Positions 8,903 to 17,539 of a stretch of DNA of 31,115 bases are shown in pieces (position 1 is the stretch's first letter; every line of letters begins with the position of its first letter). The DNA lies in assembly GCA_023807065.1 (NCBI GenBank), contig JAJJLU010000566.1, positions 1-31,115 on the forward strand, given 5' to 3'. The notes beneath the pieces were generated by a model. That model saw only the letters and a program-made list of their open reading frames with translations. It did not search any database and had not been told where the DNA came from. Source of the stretch: Isotricha intestinalis (taxonomy: Eukaryota > Ciliophora > Litostomatea > Vestibuliferida > Isotrichidae). A program made the position numbers and the translations under genes.

Positions 8903-9892
8903 TTATAACAATTCATTATATTTATAAAAAACTTTTGGATTTTTATTAAAAGCATTCATATATTCTTTATTAGGATTTGGAGAACCAAAACTACTTAAAT
9001 GTCTATATTCAGAAATTGATTTTTGTCTATCAGTAACATTAAAATTAGGTGAAATTTCTCTTATTTCTTTAATAATTTCTTCTTTTGTTTTTCCTGTATT
9101 TTTCATATTCGGTGAAATAAGATTAAATTTAACTGATGAATAATTTACTAAATTAGGAAAAATATTTTTTGGATACCATTCACTATTAGATTCATTCATT
9201 CCATTATATTTTATATTATTATTTCTTGAAATTTCATTAATATTATTAATATTAAAAATATTAGAAAAAGATTTTGATTCTTTTAATTTTTGAAAAGTTT
9301 CTTTTTTATTATTTTTCAAATTAAAAATATCACTTTCATTTTTTTTTAATTTATTATATAAAGAATTATATTCTTTTTTAAAAGAAAAACTTTTCCAATC
9401 ACAAGTATTCCCAGTTTTAACTAAATATTCAATAAATTTAAATCCTTTAGGAATATATTTATCTTTTTTTTCATTTAAAAAATTTCCTAAATAATCAAAC
9501 CACTGTGGTTTTTCAATTCTATAATTTCTACTTCCATAAATTAAACTTTCTTCTATATTATTCTTTTTTATTTCTTCTATACTATTATTATATCTTTCAT
9601 TTTTTTGTTTTGGAGATTGTATTATATATGAAAAAAAAGGATAATTATTTGATGAATAATTTCGTGATGTTAATGGCATAATTTTATTTATTAATAATGA
9701 ATTTTTTTCAGGTGATTTTTTTATTTTTATTGAATGTGGAAGTATTTTTCTTTTTTTGTTTATTTTTTTTTCTTCTCTCTTTGATAAATTTATATTTTTT
9801 CTATTTATTATATTTGAATTATTTCTTTTTTTTTCAAATGATTTATTTGAATATATGTTATTTAAATTCTTTATTTTGAATGCATTTTCCAT
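8903..9892 (-). CDS. Conserved-looking protein of unknown function (329 aa)
   Basis: I place the start at the second in-frame Met (9892, MENAFKIKNLNN) because the 17 codons before it, from an ATG at 9943, are pure Ile/Lys/Tyr A+T sequence like a leader. The product has no membrane segment or signal peptide. A mid region containing YGSRNYRIEKPQWFDYLG and WKSFSFKKEYNSLY is well composed and probably folded. The C-terminus carries TDRQKSISEYRHLSSFGSPN, then PNKEYMNAFNKNPKVFY, a Pro/Asn-spaced pattern that looks like a conserved tail. I have a loose impression that such tails recur in ciliate hypothetical proteins but cannot verify it. Asn/Lys-rich linkers separate the blocks. Stop is TAA. Confidence 0.65.
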   Translation of the reverse strand: MENAFKIKNLNNIYSNKSFEKKRNNSNIINRKNINLSKREEKKINKKRKILPHSIKIKKSPEKNSLLINKIMPLTSRNYSSNNYPFFSYIIQSPKQKNERYNNSIEEIKKNNIEESLIYGSRNYRIEKPQWFDYLGNFLNEKKDKYIPKGFKFIEYLVKTGNTCDWKSFSFKKEYNSLYNKLKKNESDIFNLKNNKKETFQKLKESKSFSNIFNINNINEISRNNNIKYNGMNESNSEWYPKNIFPNLVNYSSVKFNLISPNMKNTGKTKEEIIKEIREISPNFNVTDRQKSISEYRHLSSFGSPNPNKEYMNAFNKNPKVFYKYNELL

Positions 9893-10071
9893 AATATTTA
9901 TAATTACTTTTATTTTATTTATATATATATAAAATATTTTCAATCATTGTTTTAAATTTAAAATATTTTTTATTTATATCATTTTTCCAATATAAGATCC
10001 CATTGATTTTTTAACTAAAAATATTAAAATTCTTTCTTAATTTAAAAGATATTATTTAGGTTATAAACTAA
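9893..10071. promoter_or_regulatory. Upstream region of the 329-residue gene
   Basis: A/T-rich DNA between the chosen start at 9892 and the end of the possible extension of the F-box-like gene at 10072. It contains an (AT)n run near 9920-9931 and one richer patch near 9990-10015. Presumed promoter by position only. Confidence 0.35.
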
Positions 10072-10232
10072 TTACTTGAAAAAAAATTTAAAAATAAAAA
10101 GGATAGAATATATTTCATCTAAGAAATATTTATTAATAAACAAAAAATAGTTTTTATTTCCAGATGAAAAATTATCAATAAATGGGATAACTAATAATAC
10201 AAATATTATATAAATTAAAATAAAATTATATT
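10072..10232 (-). other. Open-frame extension beyond the F-box-like stop
   Basis: Downstream of the TAA at 10233, an overlapping minus-strand frame runs from about 10264 to a TAA at 10072. It codes roughly 60 residues with a hydrophobic segment (FILIYIIFVLLVIPFID) followed by well-composed sequence (NFSSGNKNYFLFINKYFLDEIYS). It has no ATG, so it is unlikely to be an independent gene. It would join the upstream gene if one base were added in the six-A run at 10240-10245, or if a 65-nt GT-AG intron (10191-10255) is removed. It may therefore be the true C-terminus of the upstream protein. Confidence 0.4.
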
Positions 10233-11876
10233 TTATCCATTTTTTGGTAATTGACACACAAAAGCTTTAGATATAATTTTTACTATAATTTGATTTAAGT
10301 TTTCCATTTTTTCTAAAGTATTATAATAAATTACACATATTTGAATTATAAAATCAATTATTGATTTACCATTATTAAAGAGAAAATAAGATATTATATT
10401 GTTTATATTATTTTTATAATAATTTTTTTCTATCATTATATTATAAAGATATCTCTTTACATCATTTATTTCATTTTTTACTTTATTAATTACTAATTTA
10501 CTTGCTTTTAAAAAGTCTCCTTTATTATTATTACGAATTTCAATATTTTCTAAATTATTTAAAAAACTTAAAAATTTTTCATCTAATTCTTTTTTAATAA
10601 AAGGAATAATAAAATTTATTATTTTATTCAATAAAAAATATTTAGTTCTTGAAATTATTTTAATATTCTTTTCCTCTGTATAAAATTCATTTTCTTCTTC
10701 TTGAGAAAAAAGAATATTTAATAATTTCAAAAAATTATCTTTCCAATTTAGACTGGAAATAATTTCATCATTGATAAATTTTTCAATAATAGAAAGAATA
10801 TTTTTTTCATATAATTCATAACAAATATTAACTTTAAGATGAGTATGATTTATAAACATTACATTTTTTTTATCAATACTAAAATCTAAAATAGAATTAG
10901 CAATATCATTAATTAAAGATAAATTATCTCTAATTTCATCATCATAAATATTTAAATAAGTAATATTTGTAGAAATTTCTTCTTTACTTTTAAATTCTCC
11001 TGATAAAAAATTATTTAATATTAAATCAACTGAATTATTAATATTATATATTAATTTTAAATAAACTTCATTATACCATATATTATATATCATATTATAT
11101 ATTGAAAAATCACTTATATTGTCTAAATTATATAATAAATTTAAAAAATCATTAATATTCTTATACTTTTCTTCTAATATTAATGCAATATCAATAAAGT
11201 CATTATATCTTTCAATATATTCATTTAAAAAAATTTTTTCATTTTGATTTATTGATATTATATATTCATAGTTTAAAATACTATATAAATAAATTGTTTG
11301 ATATAAATAAATTATAAATTGAATTTCTGGATTATTTATTTTCTTTATTTTATAATTTTTTAAATTTTGATATGTAAATATCTTTATTAATATTTCTTTA
11401 TATTCTTCATTATTTACTTTTTCATTTAAATATTGTGTTACATTTATTTTTTGTAAATTTATATTTTTCTTATCAAGAAAAAAAATTTGATGTTTTGAAA
11501 AGAAATTATTTTCTATATAAGGAATACTTTTTCTTATTTTTGGTAAATAAGAATGTAATTTCATTATTTCATAAAGTGTTTTTACAATTTTTTCATCTGG
11601 ATATTTTTTTTTATTTTCTTCTAATTTTTTGTATAAATTTTTCCAATCAAAAAAATAAATATTATTTAAACTAATAAAATTTACATCAATTATTTTTTCT
11701 CGAGTTTCATTATTATAAAAATCATTATCGCATTGTTCTTTCCACAAAAAATTTACAAAATGATTTCTTTTATTATTAAGTGAAATTTGTAAATTTTTAT
11801 TCACTAATGATAAATTTATTATATCCTTTAAGGAAAGAAATTTTATTATTAGATTTAATAAATTATTATTGTCCAT
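10233..11876 (-). CDS. F-box-like protein
   Basis: A 547-residue protein. Residues about 1-45 (LLNLIIKFLSLKDIINLSLV, then NKNLQ and a following FLWKEQCDNDF) fit the pattern of an F-box or F-box-like helical motif, with the usual WK-type region (FDWKNLYKKLEENKKKYP) about 50 residues later. F-box proteins act as substrate adaptors of SCF ubiquitin ligases. The rest is a long Ile/Asn/Lys-rich helical region with no recognisable repeat, signal peptide or membrane segment. The C-terminus KAFVCQLPKNG ends at a TAA just inside another open frame, so the real end may be further downstream. The start ATG faces the secreted-protein gene at 12037 across a 160-bp divergent gap. F-box assignment is tentative. 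Confidence 0.6.
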   Translation of the reverse strand: MDNNNLLNLIIKFLSLKDIINLSLVNKNLQISLNNKRNHFVNFLWKEQCDNDFYNNETREKIIDVNFISLNNIYFFDWKNLYKKLEENKKKYPDEKIVKTLYEIMKLHSYLPKIRKSIPYIENNFFSKHQIFFLDKKNINLQKINVTQYLNEKVNNEEYKEILIKIFTYQNLKNYKIKKINNPEIQFIIYLYQTIYLYSILNYEYIISINQNEKIFLNEYIERYNDFIDIALILEEKYKNINDFLNLLYNLDNISDFSIYNMIYNIWYNEVYLKLIYNINNSVDLILNNFLSGEFKSKEEISTNITYLNIYDDEIRDNLSLINDIANSILDFSIDKKNVMFINHTHLKVNICYELYEKNILSIIEKFINDEIISSLNWKDNFLKLLNILFSQEEENEFYTEEKNIKIISRTKYFLLNKIINFIIPFIKKELDEKFLSFLNNLENIEIRNNNKGDFLKASKLVINKVKNEINDVKRYLYNIMIEKNYYKNNINNIISYFLFNNGKSIIDFIIQICVIYYNTLEKMENLNQIIVKIISKAFVCQLPKNG

Positions 11877-12036
11877 TTTATTTGATTTATAATCAAAAAA
11901 TAAATTACCTTTTTAATTATTTAAAAATCAATCGAATAAACAGTCTGTCATTTTTTATTTATTTAAATGCAAAAAAATCTGATAAAAACAATAAAAAAAT
12001 ATAAAAATAAATTTTAAATATTTTTCAAAAAAAAAA

Positions 12037-14169
12037 ATGAAAAAGATATTTTATATATTAACAATATTAATCATAAAATTTAATATATTAAAAAATACAA
12101 GATTAACAATAGATGATGAATCAATAGATGATTATTATTCTCTTCCAAATGAATTTCCAGAATTAATATCAATATTATCACAATTTTCAAAAGAAAAAAG
12201 ACAAAGAATAGAAAAATTAAGAAAATTAATAGGTTATCTTCCTTTTCCAGAACAAAGACTTTTATTTATAGAAAATGAAATGAATAGTTCAAAATTATTT
12301 GATTTTTCTACATTTAAAGTTTATTATGAAAGATTAAACAATTCAAAAGAAAAAATTGATATATATCAAAAAGAAATTGAATCTATTTCTAAATATGTTG
12401 AAAATTATGAAAAAAGTCTTAGTTATGGTTTAGGTTGTTTAAAAGCTGTTACTCAACAATTTGGGTATAAAACTGATTATAATATTAAAATGACAAATAG
12501 AGTTTATGAAAATATAAATATTATTTTAAAAGCACAAGAAAAGTTAAATAAATGTACTTCTAAATTTATTCATACTTTACAAATTATTTTAGTTAAAAGA
12601 AGGAAATATTTATTTACTTTAGAATCTAAAAATATTAAATTAAATGATTCTGATTTGATATATGAACTCAATAATACAAATTTTTGTTATAATGATGAAG
12701 GTGAAATTATTTCTATAAAGTTTTCAGAAAATGATAAAAAAACTATTGTTGATGCTTTTATTGAATATTCAAAATGTAAAGAAAATTTTAATCAAATATT
12801 ATCAAGTTATTTAATGGATTCTGAAATTTCAATTAGTCAAATGGATGATTGTATAAATTTTCAAAAAATAAATGAAAATGCAGGAAATTCATCTAAAATT
12901 ATTAATGAACCTACCATTGTTTATAAAAATGGTAAAAAACAAATTGGTATTAATAATATTAATTTAATTAGAAGTGATCAAAGAACTTCAAATGGTTATT
13001 TATTAAATTTTGGTTTTGGTTTTGGAAATTCGAGTAGAGATAATAAAACATTTCCTTTTCCTTTTGGTTTTTATGAAAAAATAAATTCTACTTTAAATCT
13101 TTTTAATGAAGATTTTCAAAATAATGAAAAAAAACCTTCAATAAAATCTAGTTTAAATTACTTATTAAATAATGAAGAAAAAAGACCATTTAAAGATTTA
13201 TATAATTCAATATTAGAGGATTTTATTGATGATGAAAATAGAAATAAAGCATTCTATAATTTAAAAAAACTCATTGAAGAAAATAATAATTATTCTATAT
13301 CATGTAACTATATTAATGACTCAGAAACAAATAATCCTATTTTTTCATGTTCAGATTATTCAAATTTAACAAATGATAATGCAGGAGAAACTTTAAATTT
13401 AACAAAAAAAAATGAAACAATTCATAATTTTTCATTAGAATCAATTGAAGCAATAAAATATAAATCAAAATATTATATATATTCAACAGCCATTGAAGAT
13501 AAAAAAAGATTATTTTCATTTATATACAACGGCGAAGAATTAGAAAACAAATTTTATGAAACAATTCAAAGTTGCTTTGGTGTATTTTCATCAGGAGGAT
13601 ATAATGATAAAGAAGCTTGTAGAGATATAATAAAAGAAAAATGTGGAACAGAAATTGATTATAAATGTAAAAAAAGTGGTTTATATGATTACATTAATTC
13701 AAATCCTGTTTCTAATTATTTACCTCATGAATGTTCTAATATTACTTTAAATGAAAATGAATGTTTTGATTTTATTGATAAACACTTTTTATTAGGTTCT
13801 ATTGCTATTAAACCTAGTTCTTTATTAAGTTTTAGCTTGCTTCAACAAGCTAATGTTAATGGATATAGTTTAAATAAAGAAAATCATATTCCTGTTTCTT
13901 TCTTTTATGGAGCTTGTAATAATAATACTTTTATTCAAGATACAGTAAAAGATATTAATATTGAAAAATTTTTTAATGATACTTGTGATAATATTCAAAA
14001 TAATAAAAATTATTTTCCTAATATTTTAGGAAGTAATCCTTATGAAGAAGGTGATATAAGTATTCAACATTATTATGTTGATCAAGGAAATTATTTTTTA
14101 TTAAAATCTAAAGAATACTTTTTGTGTGTTAATATTGTTTTTTACTTAATTTACTTTTTAATTTTCTAA
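12037..14169 (+). CDS. Secreted or GPI-anchored surface protein, unknown
   Basis: A 710-residue protein with an N-terminal signal peptide (MKKIFYILTILIIKFNIL) and a C-terminal hydrophobic stretch of about 16 residues that runs to the end with no cytoplasmic tail, which fits a GPI-anchor signal. Residues about 50-270 are helical and Lys/Glu-rich, with scattered cysteines and a YGLGCLKAVTQQFGYK block. Residues about 512-650 form a Cys-rich domain containing SCFGVFSSGGYNDKEACRD, KEKCG, DYKCKK, HECSN and NECFDF. Many N-x-S/T sequons are present. I recognise no named family. The neighbouring gene, convergent 170 bp away, also codes a surface-type protein, which suggests a shared role at the cell surface. 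Stop is TAA. Confidence 0.7.
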   Translation: MKKIFYILTILIIKFNILKNTRLTIDDESIDDYYSLPNEFPELISILSQFSKEKRQRIEKLRKLIGYLPFPEQRLLFIENEMNSSKLFDFSTFKVYYERLNNSKEKIDIYQKEIESISKYVENYEKSLSYGLGCLKAVTQQFGYKTDYNIKMTNRVYENINIILKAQEKLNKCTSKFIHTLQIILVKRRKYLFTLESKNIKLNDSDLIYELNNTNFCYNDEGEIISIKFSENDKKTIVDAFIEYSKCKENFNQILSSYLMDSEISISQMDDCINFQKINENAGNSSKIINEPTIVYKNGKKQIGINNINLIRSDQRTSNGYLLNFGFGFGNSSRDNKTFPFPFGFYEKINSTLNLFNEDFQNNEKKPSIKSSLNYLLNNEEKRPFKDLYNSILEDFIDDENRNKAFYNLKKLIEENNNYSISCNYINDSETNNPIFSCSDYSNLTNDNAGETLNLTKKNETIHNFSLESIEAIKYKSKYYIYSTAIEDKKRLFSFIYNGEELENKFYETIQSCFGVFSSGGYNDKEACRDIIKEKCGTEIDYKCKKSGLYDYINSNPVSNYLPHECSNITLNENECFDFIDKHFLLGSIAIKPSSLLSFSLLQQANVNGYSLNKENHIPVSFFYGACNNNTFIQDTVKDINIEKFFNDTCDNIQNNKNYFPNILGSNPYEEGDISIQHYYVDQGNYFLLKSKEYFLCVNIVFYLIYFLIF

Positions 14170-14339
14170 ATTATTTTTCTTATATATTTATAAGTAATAT
14201 TTAAAATCATTAATTCAAGTTTTAAATATAGTATATAATTTCATTAATTATCAAAAAATTTAAGTATAAAATTAAAAATATAAAAAAAATATGAATAAAA
14301 CAAAAAAATAATTTTTTAATAAAATAAAAATTTAATTAA

Positions 14340-17300
14340 TCAAACTCCAATACTTCCAACATTTAAATAATCTGATTGTGACCCTTTACTAAATTTAATA
14401 ATTCCAACAACAATAATTGCAACAATAACAATAACAATAACAATAATAACAATTAAAACAATAAATAAAGAAGAAGAGGAAATAATTTCATTAGAAATAG
14501 AAAAAGTAATTTCTGTTGGACCATTACTAGTAAATTTATAAACATCATTTTGTGAATCAAGTAATATTTCATTTTTGTTAATAGTATTTCCAGCATTCAT
14601 ATTATAAATCTCTTTTTCATTATATAAATATTGTGTTATTTGAACTTCAGTTTTATTATCTGTTTTATTTATATTTGCTTTTGCAGGATTATATTTCTTA
14701 TCATATAATCCTATATAGTATATACTTTCTGCTTTGTTAAATTTTAATGTTAAAGAAGAATTATATTTTCTTTCTTTATAATATTTGATTTCTCCATCAA
14801 TTGGAATAAATCCAATTTCAACTTTTTGATTAAATTTAAATGTATATGTTTCATAAGGATAATCATCACTAACTAGAGAATATTGTTTCTTTATTTTTGA
14901 AAATGAATTTAATTTATTATTTGAATCAAATATTTTCCCTTTTGTATAATATCCTTCTGTAATTCCTATAATATAATCATTAACAATTTTTGAATTTGAT
15001 TGATATTTATTTAATCTTATAAAAATTGGAATTCCTTTTATTGATTCTTCCACTTTTATTTTTTCTCCAAAATTAATTATTTTAGTTGGTGGAATATACG
15101 CAAAACTGAAATATGAAGGATCATCAAAAATAAAATTTGAAATTAAAGTTATAGAAATTTTATTATTTGAAGGATTAGGCAAATAAAATTCAATATATTC
15201 ATCATTATCATAATAATAAGTAAAAGTATTAATATCAATATTTTGATCATTTGAAATTTTTTTAATTGTTATTCCATATTTGCTTAAACCTCCTTTTTCA
15301 GTTTTAATTACAAAACCAGCTTCCTTTGCAATACTATATTTATCAAGTATTCCTTTATCTTCAATATTTAAAACATATTGAAAAGAAGATATAAAATAAA
15401 TTTTCTCATTAAAAGAATTACTCATTTTATATTCATTTTTATCTAATCTTAATAAAATAGTTAATGTTTTCACAGTTTTATTATCATCATCATTATTAAT
15501 ATAATTTGGTTTTACTTCAATATATTTTTTTAAAGGTCCTTGAATAGAGAATGAACATTTTTTTTCATTACATATACTTCCATTATCTTCATTATTATCT
15601 TTTAAATTATCATTATTAATATTTTCTAACATTGATTTACTATAACCATCAACATTACTATTTATTTCTAATTTATAATATTTATTATCATTTAAAATCA
15701 GTTCAAAAACAATATAAGTTTTTTCAAAAAAGTCTTTAAAAATTTGAGGCTGATTTGTTTGAAGAATAATATTTCCTTCTCTTATTGAAATTATATCATT
15801 ATATGAACATATTGTTGCATTTAATGAATTTGCAATGCCTTCACATTTAATTAATATTATTATTCTACCTTTAGATAATGCTGAAAATTGAAGATTATAA
15901 TTTAAATTTTGACTAGATTTTATATTATTATATTGTTTTGAAATTGGATTATAATTTACTTCCTTTTCAAAAATATTAATTTGTATCTTATATTGAAATG
16001 AGGGGTTATTAAATTTGATATATAAATTGTTTTCTGTTTTTTTATTGTATTCAAAAAATAATTCATTTTTTAAAGAAAAAGATTTCATTTCATATTGATT
16101 TATAGAAATATAATTTATATTTTTTTCAGTTTTCATTTCAATATCTCCTTTGAAAATAATAGTATAAATATTATTAATTTTACTATTAAAAGGTTTAATA
16201 TTAATTTTAGAACATTTTGTAATTTTTGAAAGTTGATTATTTTCAAATAATTTTCCTTCACAACATTCAGTATTACTTGGGAATTTTATAAAAAGATCAT
16301 CATTATAATTACTATTAACAATAATTCTCAATAAATGAGGATAATTTTTGTTTTTTTTTTCTTTATACGTAAATTTAGATGGGAATTGTAATTCTACTGT
16401 TGGAGGAACAGGTATTATAGATATTGTTCCTTTAGTACCGTGTTTTATTGTATCTTTATTTCTTATTATAATATCATTTTCACTTGAACTTTTTGGTAAA
16501 AAATAAATAATACTTGAATTATATGATATTATTGAATTTGGAGAAGATATAAGACACGATATTTTTGGACTCCCTTTAATAACATATGCTCCTTCATGAA
16601 GATCATAATACTTTTTTAAATAAGAACCTTTATAAATAAAATGTTTTGAAAAATCATTAATATAATTTCTACTTATAAAATTATCATTTGTTATTGATAT
16701 TGTTTGATCTGGTTTTTCAGTTAATAAAAAATAAATTGTTTGTGATGAAACTTTTTCATTAAGGTTAACATTTCTAATATTTAATTGATAATTTGTTCCT
16801 TCTAATGATTTTAAATTACTAAGATCAAAATTACATTTTCTCTTAGAACAACTTTTCCCATTAATTGTAATTTTAAGGTCACCATCATTTTTTTTACTTA
16901 TTTCTAGTAGACTTGGAATATTTGAATTTTCTACATCTAACTTTGACATATCAATATTAAAATAATGATTTATATATGAATATGAAATGTCTAAATTTGT
17001 TATTAGATTTTGTTTAATATTCTTATTTATTTGTGGCATAAAAGTAATATATAAAGTTTTAATAGTAGAATTTAAATTATTAAAATTTTTTAAAGGTGAA
17101 TATAAAACAAAATAATTATATGCATTTTTAATTGTTATTTTTTCTGATTTGGAAAATGTATAGGAAATGTATTCACCAGTATAAACATCAGTAACAGGAT
17201 TATATTTTACATCAGTTTTTAGTTTGAATTGATAAAGTCTAAATCCTTTATTTATCTCTAAATCTAAATAATCTGGCATTATTATTTCTACTTCAATTTT

Positions 17301-17441
17301 ACTTTCTTTATTATATATAAAATAACCATCTTTGTTTAATTTTAATGGTGTATATAAATAACTATTTACTTTTTTCCAGTCAAATACGGTTGATGATAGA
17401 GAAAAATGCATTTGAAAACATAAAAATAAAAAATTTAGCAT
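14340..17441 (-). CDS. Type I membrane surface protein, unknown (1033 aa)
   Basis: The product starts with a signal peptide (MLNFLFLCFQMHFSLSS). It continues with a roughly 970-residue Asn/Ser/Tyr-rich ectodomain that looks beta-rich, then one membrane segment (about 992-1015, alternating Ile and Val) and an 18-residue cytoplasmic tail. A Cys pattern C-x3-KC-x-F occurs near residue 194 (SCSKRKCNF) and near 622 (ICNEKKCSF), hinting at a repeated domain. Other Cys pairs include TECCEG. No catalytic motif is visible, so adhesion or coat function is only a guess. The stop is TGA, with an in-frame TAA eight codons later. It ends convergently with the secreted-protein gene. Confidence 0.7.
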   Translation of the reverse strand: MLNFLFLCFQMHFSLSSTVFDWKKVNSYLYTPLKLNKDGYFIYNKESKIEVEIIMPDYLDLEINKGFRLYQFKLKTDVKYNPVTDVYTGEYISYTFSKSEKITIKNAYNYFVLYSPLKNFNNLNSTIKTLYITFMPQINKNIKQNLITNLDISYSYINHYFNIDMSKLDVENSNIPSLLEISKKNDGDLKITINGKSCSKRKCNFDLSNLKSLEGTNYQLNIRNVNLNEKVSSQTIYFLLTEKPDQTISITNDNFISRNYINDFSKHFIYKGSYLKKYYDLHEGAYVIKGSPKISCLISSPNSIISYNSSIIYFLPKSSSENDIIIRNKDTIKHGTKGTISIIPVPPTVELQFPSKFTYKEKKNKNYPHLLRIIVNSNYNDDLFIKFPSNTECCEGKLFENNQLSKITKCSKINIKPFNSKINNIYTIIFKGDIEMKTEKNINYISINQYEMKSFSLKNELFFEYNKKTENNLYIKFNNPSFQYKIQINIFEKEVNYNPISKQYNNIKSSQNLNYNLQFSALSKGRIIILIKCEGIANSLNATICSYNDIISIREGNIILQTNQPQIFKDFFEKTYIVFELILNDNKYYKLEINSNVDGYSKSMLENINNDNLKDNNEDNGSICNEKKCSFSIQGPLKKYIEVKPNYINNDDDNKTVKTLTILLRLDKNEYKMSNSFNEKIYFISSFQYVLNIEDKGILDKYSIAKEAGFVIKTEKGGLSKYGITIKKISNDQNIDINTFTYYYDNDEYIEFYLPNPSNNKISITLISNFIFDDPSYFSFAYIPPTKIINFGEKIKVEESIKGIPIFIRLNKYQSNSKIVNDYIIGITEGYYTKGKIFDSNNKLNSFSKIKKQYSLVSDDYPYETYTFKFNQKVEIGFIPIDGEIKYYKERKYNSSLTLKFNKAESIYYIGLYDKKYNPAKANINKTDNKTEVQITQYLYNEKEIYNMNAGNTINKNEILLDSQNDVYKFTSNGPTEITFSISNEIISSSSLFIVLIVIIVIVIVIVAIIVVGIIKFSKGSQSDYLNVGSIGV

Positions 17442-17539
17442 TTTTACAAATATCTTAAAATAATTTTTTTTGATTAATATATCAAAATATTTATTTTTAT
17501 AATTATGCTATTTTAATAATTATAAAATTAAATTATTGT

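Noticed and set aside
9697..9879. Plus-strand Phe/Leu-rich frame
   Set aside because: Antisense shadow of the Lys/Asn-rich N-terminus of the 329-residue gene.
11435..12004. Two plus-strand frames over the F-box-like gene start
   Set aside because: Both are antisense to the minus-strand gene and have only A+T-driven residues.
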